NCBI RefSeq assembly: GCF_009905535.1
Contig: NZ_JAAALA010000010.1
Location: 62,001-126,000 of the forward strand
Reading direction: 5' to 3'
DNA length: 64,000 bases
Source of the DNA: Caulobacter sp. SLTY
Lineage (GTDB): Bacteria; Pseudomonadota; Alphaproteobacteria; Caulobacterales; Caulobacteraceae
The position numbers and the translations under genes are program-made. Under the pieces are notes generated by a model. It was given only the letters and a program-made list of their open reading frames with translations, was not told where the DNA came from and searched no databases. This document shows, in pieces, positions 53,637-62,624 of the stretch (position 1 is the first letter of the stretch; every line of letters begins with the position of its first letter).

Positions 53637-54019
53637 TCGGCGGCCGTCTTGGCGTCTGCGGCCGCCGCGTCGCGGATGGCCTGGATGAGATCGTCGGCGC
53701 TGAGGCCGTGTCGGTGGGCGTCGACGAGGGCGCGGCGGGCGACCTCGGCGATGAGGGCGGCGCGCTCGGCGTCCGGAGTGGCGCGGTCGGCGATGAAGGT
53801 TCCCTGGCCCCGGCGGACATAGACGATCCCGTCCCGCTCCAGCTCGCGATAGGCCTGGGCCACGGTGTTGGGGTTGAGCCGCAGGTCGGCGGCCAGCTGC
53901 CGCACCGAGGGCAGGGGGTCCTCCGGCCGTAGCGCCCCCATCACCAGGGCGCGCCGCACCTCGTCCATGATCTGGACGTAGATCGGTCTGGCGTCGGCGG
54001 TGTCGATTGCGAAATGCAC
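53633..54019 (-). CDS. GntR family regulator, YtrA subfamily
   Basis: The GTG at 54019 gives a 128-residue product starting MHFAIDTADARPIYVQIMDEVRRAL. The winged helix (PSVRQLAADLRLNPNTVAQAYRELERDGIVYVRRGQGTFI) and only a short C-terminal tail mark the YtrA subfamily. It represses its own ABC transporter operon in relatives. The palindrome at 54032-54057 directly upstream is the likely operator. It is the first gene, coupled by ATGA to the ATPase gene. Confidence 0.93.
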   Translation of the reverse strand: MHFAIDTADARPIYVQIMDEVRRALVMGALRPEDPLPSVRQLAADLRLNPNTVAQAYRELERDGIVYVRRGQGTFIADRATPDAERAALIAEVARRALVDAHRHGLSADDLIQAIRDAAAADAKTAAE

Positions 54020-54031
54020 GGGCGAGAGACT

Positions 54032-54057
54032 TAGTGTATCGGTTGACCAGTACACTA
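54032..54057. promoter_or_regulatory. GntR/YtrA-type operator
   Basis: TAGTGTA and TACACTA are perfect inverted arms 12 bp apart, and the spacer itself has GGT/ACC on the same axis, so the dyad runs over 26 bp. It begins 13 bp from the GTG start of the YtrA-type regulator. A TTGACA at 54076-54081 (minus strand) with the -10 area falling in the distal arm suggests that bound repressor would block the promoter. Confidence 0.75.
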
Positions 54058-54144
54058 GGATTGACGTTGTGCGACTGTCAACCGCTTGCGCGGGCGGCAT
54101 GTTGGCTTAGGTAGGGGCCTTGGCCTTAGCCGAAAGAGGATTCC

Positions 54145-55053
54145 TTGGCGCGCGACCCCTATCTGGAGCTGGGCGTTTCCCGCAGCGCGGGGGCGGATGA
54201 TATCCGCAAGGCGTTTCGCAAGCTGGCTAAACAATATCATCCCGACGCCAACCCCGGTGACAAGACCGCCGAGGAGAAGTTCAAGCGCGTCTCCGGCGCC
54301 TTCGACATTCTGGGCGACGAGGAGAAACGCAAAAAGTTCGACCGGGGCGAGATCGACGCCGAGGGGCGCGAACAGAGCCCGTTCGGCGGACGCGGCGGCT
54401 TCGGCGGCAACGCCGGCGGCGGCGGCTGGTCGCCGCGTGGCGGGGCGGAGGGCTTCGACCCCGCCGACATCTTCGGCGACGTGTTCGGTCAACGCGGCCA
54501 AGGCGGCCCGCGCGGCTTCGGCGGCTTCTCCACCAAGGGCCAGGATCTGCGCACCCGGCTGGATATCGACTTGGAAGACGCCATTCGCGGGGCCAAGAAG
54601 CGGATCGCCTTTTCCGATGGCCGCACCCTGGACCTGACGATCCCGAAGGGCGCGCAGGACGGCCAGGTGCTGCGGCTCAAGGGCCAGGGTGCCCAAGGTC
54701 GGGGCGGGGCGGGCGATGCGCTGATCGAGCTCAACATCCGCAACCACCCGATCTATCGGCGCGAGGGCGACACCCTGATCATGGACGTGCCGATCACCGT
54801 CCCCGACGCGGTCCTGGGCGGCAAGGTCGAGGCCCCGACGCCGGACGGCATCGTCGCCCTGACGGTGCCCAAGGGTTCCAACAGCGGCCAGCAGCTGCGA
54901 CTCAAGGGCCGGGGCTTTATCGACGCCAAGGGCAAGCGGGGCGATCTGGTGGCGCGGCTGGTGGTTACCCTGCCGGACATCGCCGGCCCCGAACTCGAGC
55001 AGTTTGCCCAGGAATGGAAGGCCAAACGCCCCTATACGCCCAAGAAACGCTAA
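54145..55053 (+). CDS. DnaJ-class chaperone (CbpA/DnaJ type, no zinc finger)
   Basis: The TTG at 54145 follows AGAGGA. The 302-residue product has a J domain with HPD (QYHPDANPGD, about 30-40), a Gly-rich linker (about 84-145), and two CTD domains (LRTRLDIDLEDAIRGAKKRI to the end). No CxxCxGxG zinc modules are seen, so it is a class B (CbpA/Hsp40) J protein. It recruits and stimulates DnaK. Confidence 0.95.
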   Translation: MARDPYLELGVSRSAGADDIRKAFRKLAKQYHPDANPGDKTAEEKFKRVSGAFDILGDEEKRKKFDRGEIDAEGREQSPFGGRGGFGGNAGGGGWSPRGGAEGFDPADIFGDVFGQRGQGGPRGFGGFSTKGQDLRTRLDIDLEDAIRGAKKRIAFSDGRTLDLTIPKGAQDGQVLRLKGQGAQGRGGAGDALIELNIRNHPIYRREGDTLIMDVPITVPDAVLGGKVEAPTPDGIVALTVPKGSNSGQQLRLKGRGFIDAKGKRGDLVARLVVTLPDIAGPELEQFAQEWKAKRPYTPKKR

Positions 55054-55185
55054 GTCCGCGCTGGACTTGAGCAGCAAGCGCCGTTGATATCGCGTCGCGC
55101 GGGCGCACCGATGACAGAGTATCGTCGCCCGAGCATAACGGGTTCATTCAGCCGGCATTCAGGCCGCCACGCCTAGAGGAAGGGC

Positions 55186-55542
55186 ATGAAACGCGTTCTC
55201 GCCCTCTTTGCAGCCGCCATGATCACCGCCGCGATCCCCGTCGCGGCGGATGCTCAAGGTCGCCAGGGCAAGAAGGACCGCGATGAACAGCAGCAACAAC
55301 GCAGCAAACCCGACCGGGGTCAGCGCGGCGGCAACGACCGTGGCGGTGACTACGGCGGCCGCCAGGAGCGGGAGATCCCGCTGACCCAACTGATCAGCAT
55401 GGTCGAGAACCGCACCGGCGGGCAGTATGTCAACGCCGATCCGAGGTACCAGGGCGGGCGCAAGTACTACTGGATGCGCCTGCGCTTCCCCGGCGGTCGC
55501 CATCAGGACTACATGGTCGACGCGGCCACCGGCCAGTTCTAG
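55186..55542 (+). CDS. small PepSY-like periplasmic protein
   Basis: The 118-residue product has a signal peptide (KRVLALFAAAMITAAIPVAADA), a low-complexity charged Gln/Arg/Gly linker (about 25-62) and a PepSY-like end (IPLTQLISMVENRTGGQYVNAD, GGRHQDYMVDAATGQF). It lies 9 bp before the response regulator. By analogy with small periplasmic inhibitors of FeuQ/PhoQ-type kinases it might tune the kinase, but this is inference. Confidence 0.8.
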   Translation: MKRVLALFAAAMITAAIPVAADAQGRQGKKDRDEQQQQRSKPDRGQRGGNDRGGDYGGRQEREIPLTQLISMVENRTGGQYVNADPRYQGGRKYYWMRLRFPGGRHQDYMVDAATGQF

Positions 55543-55551
55543 GGAGTCTCC

Positions 55552-56229
55552 ATGCGAATTCTGCTCGTCGAAGACGATCCCGACCTGTCGCGCCAGCTGA
55601 AGCTGGCGCTCAGTGACGCCGGCTATGCGGTCGACCACGCCCCGGATGGCGAGGAAGGCCACTTCCTGGGCGAGACCGAGCCCTATGACGCGGTGGTGCT
55701 GGACCTTGGCCTGCCGAAGATGGACGGAGTTTCGGTGCTGGAGCGCTGGCGGCGTGAGAACGTCGCCACCCCGGTGCTGATCCTCACCGCCCGCGACAAC
55801 TGGAGCCAGAAGGTCGCCGGGTTCGACGCCGGCGCCGACGACTACCTGACCAAGCCGTTCCATACCGAGGAACTGCTGGCCCGCCTGCGTGCCCTGGTCC
55901 GCCGCTCGGCCGGCCATGCCTCGCCGAACCTGTCCTGCGGCGGCCTGCGGCTCGATCCGCGCGCCGCCCGCGCCAGCGTCAACGGGGAGCCGCTGCGCCT
56001 CACCTCGCTGGAATACCGGCTGCTGCACTACATGATGCTGCACCAGGGCCGGGTGATCAGCCGCACCGAGCTGGTCGAGCACCTGTACGACCAGGACTTC
56101 GACCGCGACTCCAACACCATCGAGGTGTTCATCGGCCGGGTGCGCAAGAAGATCGGCCCCGACCGCATCGAGACCGTGCGCGGGCTCGGCTATCGCATCA
56201 TGGCGCTCGAGGGCGAGACCGAGGCGTGA
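55552..56229 (+). CDS. OmpR-family response regulator, FeuP/PhoP-like
   Basis: The 225-residue product has a receiver with Asp51 (AVVLDLGLPKMDG), Lys in LTKPFHTEE and a winged-helix effector (about 125-222: LTSLEYRLLHYMMLHQGRVISRTELVEHLYD, RVRKKIGPDRIETVRGLGYRI). It is translationally coupled to the kinase (GTGA overlap). The neighbourhood (cyc genes and degP downstream) resembles the rhizobial feuPQ area, so the FeuP-like name is by synteny and similarity. Confidence 0.94.
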   Translation: MRILLVEDDPDLSRQLKLALSDAGYAVDHAPDGEEGHFLGETEPYDAVVLDLGLPKMDGVSVLERWRRENVATPVLILTARDNWSQKVAGFDAGADDYLTKPFHTEELLARLRALVRRSAGHASPNLSCGGLRLDPRAARASVNGEPLRLTSLEYRLLHYMMLHQGRVISRTELVEHLYDQDFDRDSNTIEVFIGRVRKKIGPDRIETVRGLGYRIMALEGETEA

Positions 56230-57629
56230 GCCGCCGGCCGCGCCTGTGGTTCCAGCGGCTGCGGCGCTCCTCCCTGGTCCTGCGGCTGGTCATGCTGGCC
56301 GGGGTGTGGAGCATCGGCATGCTGGTGCTGGCCGGCTTCGGCCTCAACCACCTGTTCCGCGAGGCCGCCGTCCAGCGCTTCGAGGCCGGTCTCGAGGAGT
56401 CCATCCTGGGCCTGCAGGCCGAGACCACCGTCGATGGCGGACAACTCTACGCCCCGCCGATGACCGACGTGCGGGCCTATCGCCCGTTCAGCGGCTTCTA
56501 CTGGCAGATCGCCGGGGTGACGGCCGAGGACACTACCTCGCCCCTCGTCCGCTCCCGCTCCCTTTGGGACAGCACGCTTGCCGCGCCGGCGGCGGTGGTC
56601 GCCCAGGCCCGCGCCACGCCCGGCAAGTCGGTCTTTTTCGACACCGTCGATCCGCGCGGCAAGCCGCTGCACGCCGCCGCCCAGCTGGCCACCGTGCCGG
56701 GGCGGACCGCGCCGGTGCTGTTCATGGCCGCCGAGAACCGCGAGAGCATCGACCAGGCGGCGGAGCGGTTCGTCTACATCATCGTGGGCGCCCTGGTGGT
56801 GCTGGGCGGCGGGCTGATACTGGCGGTGTATCTGCAGGTTCGCGTCGGCCTGGCGCCCCTGTTCGGCCTGCGCCGCGAGGTGGCGCTGGTCAGGCGTGGC
56901 AAGGCCGAGCGGCTGGTCGGCGTCTATCCCGCCGAACTATCCCCCCTGGCGGGCGAGCTGAACGCCCTGGTGGCCCATAACCAGGACGTTGTCGAGCGCC
57001 AGCGTACCCACGTCGGCAACCTGGCTCACGCCCTCAAGACACCGCTGGCGGTGATGTTGACCGAGGCGCGCCAGACTCCGGGCGATCTCTCCGACGTGGT
57101 CGAGCGGCAGGCCGCCGCCATGCAGTCCCATGTCGAGCACCATTTGCGCCGCGCCCGGGCCGCCGCCCGCGCCCAGACCATCGGCGAACGCACCGACGTA
57201 TCCCAGGTGCTGGACGAACTCAGCATCACCATGGAGCGGATCTTCCAGAGCAAGGGCGTGACCATCGACTGGCGCGCGCCCGACGATCTTTGTTTTCGCG
57301 GCGAGCGCCAGGACCTGCAGGAGGTCGTCGGAAACATCCTCGAGAACGCCGGCATCTGGTGCAAACGACGGATCAAGGTCACCGCCGAGCCGCTGGACGT
57401 CGACTGGCTGAGCATCACGGTTGAGGACGACGGGCCGGGCCTGCCGGCCGAGCGGCGGGGCGAGGTGCTGAAGCGCGGAGCCCGGCTCGACGAGAGTGCG
57501 CCGGGCTCGGGCCTTGGCCTGGCCATCGTCGATGAGTTGTCGCGCGCCTATGGCGGCGAGGTCGCCCTGGATGACGCCGTGATGGGCGGTCTGAAGGTTG
57601 TGGTCAAATTGCCGCGGGCAGAGACCTGA
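56226..57629 (+). CDS. sensor histidine kinase, FeuQ/PhoQ-like
   Basis: The 467-residue product starts at a GTG overlapping the regulator stop. Membrane helices at about 20-42 and 178-200 flank a periplasmic sensor of about 130 residues. HAMP-like sequence follows, then HisKA with His268 in NLAHALKTPLAVML, and the ATPase with ENAGIWCKRRI, EDDGPGLPAE and GSGLGLAIVDEL. The N box is ENAGIW rather than the usual ENAxKY/W. It should act with the adjacent regulator on envelope or divalent-ion signals. Confidence 0.94.
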   Translation: MSRRPRLWFQRLRRSSLVLRLVMLAGVWSIGMLVLAGFGLNHLFREAAVQRFEAGLEESILGLQAETTVDGGQLYAPPMTDVRAYRPFSGFYWQIAGVTAEDTTSPLVRSRSLWDSTLAAPAAVVAQARATPGKSVFFDTVDPRGKPLHAAAQLATVPGRTAPVLFMAAENRESIDQAAERFVYIIVGALVVLGGGLILAVYLQVRVGLAPLFGLRREVALVRRGKAERLVGVYPAELSPLAGELNALVAHNQDVVERQRTHVGNLAHALKTPLAVMLTEARQTPGDLSDVVERQAAAMQSHVEHHLRRARAAARAQTIGERTDVSQVLDELSITMERIFQSKGVTIDWRAPDDLCFRGERQDLQEVVGNILENAGIWCKRRIKVTAEPLDVDWLSITVEDDGPGLPAERRGEVLKRGARLDESAPGSGLGLAIVDELSRAYGGEVALDDAVMGGLKVVVKLPRAET

Positions 57630-57709
57630 AATCACCGTTTCGGCCTTCGTTAACCAGGTTGCGCACAATCTGACAGGGTCGCCAATCGGGCGGGTTTCAG
57701 GCGGACGTG

Positions 57710-59011
57710 ATGGACGGGCTTTCCCCGGCCAAGGCTGGACTGCTCAGGATGCTGATCGACGGCGCGCCCGACGGCGTGCTGCGCAAGCTCGAACAGGCCC
57801 TTGGCGATGAGACCGTCCGCGACGGCCCGCTCGGAACGGTCTGGGCGCTGGTCGAGCGTGAAAGCCGCGATCGCGGCGTGCGCGATACGGTCCTGGCGCC
57901 GATTGTCGGCCTTTTTCACGGTCCGCTCGCTCAATGGCCGCCGGCCGTACTCCCCCGCCTCTGGACGCATCTGAAGACCGCCCATCCGGTTGCGGTGACC
58001 ATGGCGGCGGCCTCGGCCCAGGCCTATGACCCCGACGCCATCGACCCGACCCTCTACGACGCCGTCTGCGCTCTGGCGGTGGCCGATCTTCAAGCCGGCG
58101 GCTTGGCGGGCATCGATGGGGACCAGGCCGAGCGCCTGATCGCCGCCCTGAACCTGGCGCCAATCGTACGCCGCTGTCTGCCGCACCTCGGCGACTGGCT
58201 GGCCCGCATGGACCAGGAGCGTCGCGCCGCCGTCCGCGTGGCCTATCGCGACAGCGTCGCCCTCTCGCCGGATGACGGGCCGCTGTTCTTCTCCATGCTG
58301 GCCTCGCGGCTGCCAGACCCGGACCGAATCCTGCGCATCATTTCGGCGGTGATGGACAGGCCCAGCGAGCGCTACTTCGCAGGCTCGGAGTTGGCGCCGT
58401 TCGGCGTTCGCCTGCTCGATGGCATCGACGCCCACCTTGCCGAGGTGCGCAACTTCGACACTTCGGGAGGTGAGGAGGCGGGCCGCGCCGCCGGCCGCGC
58501 CGTGCATCGCGCCGCCCAGGCCATCGCTGAACTGGACGAAGGCATCAACCTCTCCAAGGAGGGCGAGTGGGGCAAGCGCCTGGCCCAGCAGAAGCGCAGC
58601 CTTGCCCTGTCGGTGGAAGGCCGACTGAAGGAGATCGAGAACGCCGTCGGCCAGGCCCTGCCGGTGCAGGCGCTGCGCTACAGCGCCCGGCTGATCCGAT
58701 CGGCGCCCAAGCTGGTCGGCGATCCGGATCTGGCTGCCATCCGAAAGGCGCTCAGCCTGCTGGCCTTCGCCGAAGAGGTTCGTTCCAGCGCCGACACCGG
58801 CGGTTTCGGCTCCACCCGCGCCCGGATCCTGGAGTCGATCGAAAAGCACATCGACCCCTATGTCGAAGACCTGCTGGAACACCTGCGCTCGGACGAAGAC
58901 GACAACCCCGGCCGCACCCGCGCCTTCCTCGAAGCCGCAGCCGACATCCTCTCCCTGGCCAAGGACGAAAAGGCCGGCCAGATCGTCCGCCGCCGTCTGG
59001 CGGCGGCTTGA
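57710..59011 (+). CDS. conserved helical protein, unknown
   Basis: The ATG at 57710 (a GTG at 57707 is alternative) gives 433 residues. The protein is wholly helical and soluble (LLRMLIDGAPDGVLRKLEQALGDE, AAGRAVHRAAQAIAELDEGINLSKEGEWGKRLAQQKRSLAL, YSARLIRSAPKLVGDPDLAAIRKALSLLAF). No motif recognised. It sits between the two-component genes and the cyc operon on the same strand, 72 bp before ccmI. Confidence 0.75.
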   Translation: MDGLSPAKAGLLRMLIDGAPDGVLRKLEQALGDETVRDGPLGTVWALVERESRDRGVRDTVLAPIVGLFHGPLAQWPPAVLPRLWTHLKTAHPVAVTMAAASAQAYDPDAIDPTLYDAVCALAVADLQAGGLAGIDGDQAERLIAALNLAPIVRRCLPHLGDWLARMDQERRAAVRVAYRDSVALSPDDGPLFFSMLASRLPDPDRILRIISAVMDRPSERYFAGSELAPFGVRLLDGIDAHLAEVRNFDTSGGEEAGRAAGRAVHRAAQAIAELDEGINLSKEGEWGKRLAQQKRSLALSVEGRLKEIENAVGQALPVQALRYSARLIRSAPKLVGDPDLAAIRKALSLLAFAEEVRSSADTGGFGSTRARILESIEKHIDPYVEDLLEHLRSDEDDNPGRTRAFLEAAADILSLAKDEKAGQIVRRRLAAA

Positions 59012-59083
59012 GACCTAAGGGAGTCTACGTAGGACCTCTTTGCCGCCTCGCGTCGGGTATCGATATCGGCTAACAGCGCGGCC

Positions 59084-60154
59084 ATGAGCGCCTTCTGGGC
59101 CCAATTCCTGTTCTGGAGCTTCGCGGTCGCCCTGTCGCTGGCCGCCGCCCTGGCTGTGCTGGCGCGGGCGCGGCAGTCGGCCGACGTTTCCTCTGAGGAT
59201 CCCGGCGTCACGGTGCATCGCCGCCAGCTGGCGGAGATCGATGAGTTGGTGTCGCGCGGCCTGTTGGCCCCCGAGGAGCAGGCCCAGGCTCGCGCCGAGG
59301 CCGGCCGCCGGCTTCTGACCAGCGCCGAACAGGCGCCGGCCGCCATCCGTACGGGCGGCAAACCCCTCGCCCTGATCGCCGCCGTCGGCGCGCCGGTGCT
59401 GGCCGTCGCACTCTACCTGGCCATCGGCTCGCCCGGCATGGCAGACAGCCCGATGGACGGCCGCATCGCCCTATGGCGCGAAGCCGATCCCGCGTCCCTG
59501 AGCCCGCCCCAGATCGCCGCCGTGCTGTCTGAGGTGGCCAAGGACAAGCCGAACGATCCGGAACTGCTGCGCATGCTCGCCGCCGCCCGGATCCAGGCCA
59601 ACGACCCCTTCGGCGCCGCCAACGCCCTGCGCCGGGCTGTCAGCTTGCGGCCGAACGATCCCGCCTTGCTGAGCGCCCTGGGCGAGGCCTTCGTGGCCGT
59701 GTCCGGCGGCGAGATCGCCGCTGACGCCCGCCGCGCCTTTGCCGACGCCAACCGGCTCGATCCCAAGGCGGCCTCGCCCCGCTACTATCTGGCCCAGGCC
59801 GCCATCGCCGACGGGCGCAAGGCGGAGGGTCTGGTCGGACTGAAGGGCCTCCTCGCCGACCTGCCGGCCGACGATCCCAACCGCGCCAACCTGGCGTCGG
59901 AGATCGCCCGCCTCGAAGGCGGCGGCCAGGAAGAGGACATGTCCGGCGCCATCCAGGGTATGGTCGATGGTCTCGCCGCCCGGCTGGAAGCCGAACCTGA
60001 CGACCCCGAGGGTTGGGCGCGGCTGGTCCGCGCCTACACGGTGCTCGGTGACACGGCCAGGCGCGACGCGGCGCTGGCGCGGGCCCGCAACCTGTTCAAG
60101 GATCGTCCGGACGTGCTGCGCACCCTGGAAACCGCTTCGGAAAGGCCGCAATGA
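59084..60154 (+). CDS. ccmI: cytochrome c maturation factor CcmI (CycH)
   Basis: The 356-residue product has two N-terminal membrane helices (FWSFAVALSLAAALAVLARAR; LALIAAVGAPVLAVALYLAIG) with a cytoplasmic loop between, then TPR repeats (DPELLRMLAAARIQANDPFGAANALRRAVSL, GWARLVRAYTVLGDTARRDAAL). CcmI holds the apocytochrome c C terminus for haem attachment. It overlaps ccmE by 4 bp (ATGA). It is the first gene of the four-gene cyc operon. Confidence 0.94.
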   Translation: MSAFWAQFLFWSFAVALSLAAALAVLARARQSADVSSEDPGVTVHRRQLAEIDELVSRGLLAPEEQAQARAEAGRRLLTSAEQAPAAIRTGGKPLALIAAVGAPVLAVALYLAIGSPGMADSPMDGRIALWREADPASLSPPQIAAVLSEVAKDKPNDPELLRMLAAARIQANDPFGAANALRRAVSLRPNDPALLSALGEAFVAVSGGEIAADARRAFADANRLDPKAASPRYYLAQAAIADGRKAEGLVGLKGLLADLPADDPNRANLASEIARLEGGGQEEDMSGAIQGMVDGLAARLEAEPDDPEGWARLVRAYTVLGDTARRDAALARARNLFKDRPDVLRTLETASERPQ

Positions 60155-60654
60155 GCTTCTGGCCCAAGTCCCACAAGGCCCGCCGTCGGCTGACCATCGT
60201 GCTGGCCGCGGCCCCGGTCCTGGCCCTGGCGGTCGGGCTGACCCTCTATGGCCTGCGCGAGAATATCTCCCTCTTCCTGACACCCGGCCAGGTGGCCGAG
60301 GCGCCGCTCCGGCCCGGCAAGACCTTCCAACTCGGCGGCATGGTCGAGGTGGGCAGCCTGAAGGTGGCTGACGGCCGCAACATGACCTTCCGGGTGGTCG
60401 ATAACCAGGCCGGCATGACGGTGATCTACGACGGTGAAGTCACCAGCCTGTTCCGCGAGGGTCAGGGCGTGGTGGCCGAAGGTTCTCTGCGGGATGACGG
60501 CGTCTTCGTCGCCAAGCGGGTGCTGGCCAAGCACGACGAGAAATACATGCCGCGCGAGGTCTCCAAGGCCCTCAAGGAACAGGGCGAGTGGCGCGGCGAG
60601 GGCCAGCGGCCCGACCACGACATGCCCAAAGTACCGAGACAGCAGGGCTCATGA
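60151..60654 (+). CDS. ccmE: haem chaperone CcmE (CycJ)
   Basis: The 167-residue product has one membrane anchor (LTIVLAAAPVLALAVGLTLYGL) and the CcmE OB-fold. The haem-binding His lies in LAKHDEKYMP with the Tyr of the family nearby. It carries haem to CcmF/H. It overlaps ccmI and ccmF by 4 bp. Confidence 0.96.
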   Translation: MSFWPKSHKARRRLTIVLAAAPVLALAVGLTLYGLRENISLFLTPGQVAEAPLRPGKTFQLGGMVEVGSLKVADGRNMTFRVVDNQAGMTVIYDGEVTSLFREGQGVVAEGSLRDDGVFVAKRVLAKHDEKYMPREVSKALKEQGEWRGEGQRPDHDMPKVPRQQGS

Positions 60655-62624
60655 TCGCTGAACTGGGCGCCTTCTGCCTGATCCTCGCCTTCGTCCTGTC
60701 GATCGCCCAGATTGCCCTGTCCGGCGCCGGGGCCAACCGTCCCGTGCTGGCCGGCGCCGGCGAGGGAGCGGCGTTCGGGGCCATGGCCATGGTGGGCCTG
60801 GCCTTCGCGGCGCTGATCCACGCCTTCGTCACCAGCGACTTCTCGGTTTCCAACGTGGCGGCCAACTCTCATACGGCCAAGCCGCTGCTGTATCGGGTGG
60901 CCGGCGCCTGGGGGAACCATGAGGGCTCGATGGTGCTCTGGTGCCTGGCCCTGACGGCGTTCGGGTCCGCCATCGCCGCTTTCGGCCGCGACCTGCCGCG
61001 CGACCTCAAGGCCCGGACCCTGGCGGTCCAGGGCGCGCTGGGCGTGCTGTTCCTCGGCTACACCGTCTTCGCCTCGAACCCTTTGGAGCGCATTATCGCC
61101 CCGCCGGTCGAGGGCGCCTCGCTCAACCCGCTACTGCAGGACCCGGCGCTCGCGATCCATCCGCCTATGCTCTACCTGGGCTATGTCGGCTTCTCCGTGG
61201 TCTTCAGCCTGGCGGTCGCCGCCCTGATCGGTGGCCGCATCGACGCCGCCTGGGCCCGCTGGGTGAGACCCTGGACCCTCGCGGCCTGGAGCTTCCTGAC
61301 AGTCGGCATCACCCTTGGATCCTTCTGGGCCTATTATGAGCTCGGCTGGGGCGGCTGGTGGTTCTGGGACCCGGTGGAGAACGCCAGCTTCATGCCCTGG
61401 CTGATGGGCGCGGCCCTGCTGCACTCTGCCGTTGTCACCGAGAAGCGTGGGGCATTGCCCGGCTGGACCCTGTTTCTGGCCCTGGCCGCCTTCACCTTCT
61501 CAATGCTGGGCGCCTTCCTGGTCCGCTCAGGCGTCCTGACGAGCGTCCACGCCTTCGCGGTCGATCCGACCCGGGGCCTGCTGCTGCTCGGCATCCTCGG
61601 CCTTGCCTCTGGCGCCGGCTTTGCCCTGTTCGCCTGGCGTGCGCCCAGCCTGACCCCGGGCGGCCTGTTCGCCCCGGTCAGCCGCGAGAGCGCCATCGTG
61701 GTCAATAACATCGTCCTGACCGCCGCCGCCACGGCGGTGCTGTTCGGCACCCTCTGGCCACTGATCTGCGAGGCGCTGGATCTGCCGACCCCGTCCGTAG
61801 GCCCGCCCTTCTTCAATCTGGTGTTCAACCCGATCATGGCCTTGGGTCTGCTGATCCTGCCCTTCGGCCCGATGCTGGCCTGGAAACGCGGCGATGCGCT
61901 CGGCGCCGCCCAGCGGCTATGGATCGCTGCCCTGATTGCCGTGGGGGCCGGCTTCCTGGCCCTGATGCTGGTCAGCCCGCGCAAGGCCCTGGCCAGCGCC
62001 GGCCTGGCGCTCGGCTTCTGGCTGATCGCCGGCGCCGTGGTCGAGATCACCGATCGGGTGCGGGCCTTCCGCGTGCCGATGGCCGAGACCCTGCGCCGGC
62101 TGGGCGGCTTGCCGCGCGGCGCCTGGGGCTCCAGCCTGGCCCATGCGGGCGTCGGGGTCTTCATCCTCGGCGCCTGTTTCGAGACCAGCTGGAAGCTGGA
62201 GTTGGCCGAGATCATGGCCCCCGGCCGATCCGTCACCCTGGGCGGCTATGAGCTGACCCTCGACAAGGTCGGGGTGGTCGATGGCCCCAATTACCTGGCC
62301 GAACGGGCGACACTGACCGTGCGCAAGGGCGGCCGCACTGTCTGCGAGGCCCTGCCCGAGCGGCGCTTCTATCCGGCCGGCGGCCAGACCACCCAGGAGG
62401 TGGCAATCTGCTACCGCGGCCTCGATCAGGTCTATGTCACCCTTGGTGAGCGTCGCGCCCTTCCGAACGGCGACCCCGGCTGGCTGGTGCGCGGCTACTT
62501 CAACCCCTGGGTCCAGCTGATCTTCATCGGCCCTATGCTGATGGCGCTTGGCGGCGCCATCTCGCTTTCGGACCGGCGGCTGCGGCTGGGCGTCGGACGC
62601 CGGTCGAAGGAGGCGGCGGCATGA
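60651..62624 (+). CDS. ccmF: haem lyase subunit CcmF (CycK)
   Basis: The ATG at 60651 overlaps the ccmE stop. The 657-residue protein has about 14-15 membrane helices, the WWD-type segment GWGGWWFWDPVENASFMPWL (about 238-257), and the haem-ligand histidine region WGNHEGSMVLWC near 85. It takes haem from CcmE and couples it to apocytochrome c. It overlaps ccmH by 4 bp. Confidence 0.96.
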   Translation: MIAELGAFCLILAFVLSIAQIALSGAGANRPVLAGAGEGAAFGAMAMVGLAFAALIHAFVTSDFSVSNVAANSHTAKPLLYRVAGAWGNHEGSMVLWCLALTAFGSAIAAFGRDLPRDLKARTLAVQGALGVLFLGYTVFASNPLERIIAPPVEGASLNPLLQDPALAIHPPMLYLGYVGFSVVFSLAVAALIGGRIDAAWARWVRPWTLAAWSFLTVGITLGSFWAYYELGWGGWWFWDPVENASFMPWLMGAALLHSAVVTEKRGALPGWTLFLALAAFTFSMLGAFLVRSGVLTSVHAFAVDPTRGLLLLGILGLASGAGFALFAWRAPSLTPGGLFAPVSRESAIVVNNIVLTAAATAVLFGTLWPLICEALDLPTPSVGPPFFNLVFNPIMALGLLILPFGPMLAWKRGDALGAAQRLWIAALIAVGAGFLALMLVSPRKALASAGLALGFWLIAGAVVEITDRVRAFRVPMAETLRRLGGLPRGAWGSSLAHAGVGVFILGACFETSWKLELAEIMAPGRSVTLGGYELTLDKVGVVDGPNYLAERATLTVRKGGRTVCEALPERRFYPAGGQTTQEVAICYRGLDQVYVTLGERRALPNGDPGWLVRGYFNPWVQLIFIGPMLMALGGAISLSDRRLRLGVGRRSKEAAA

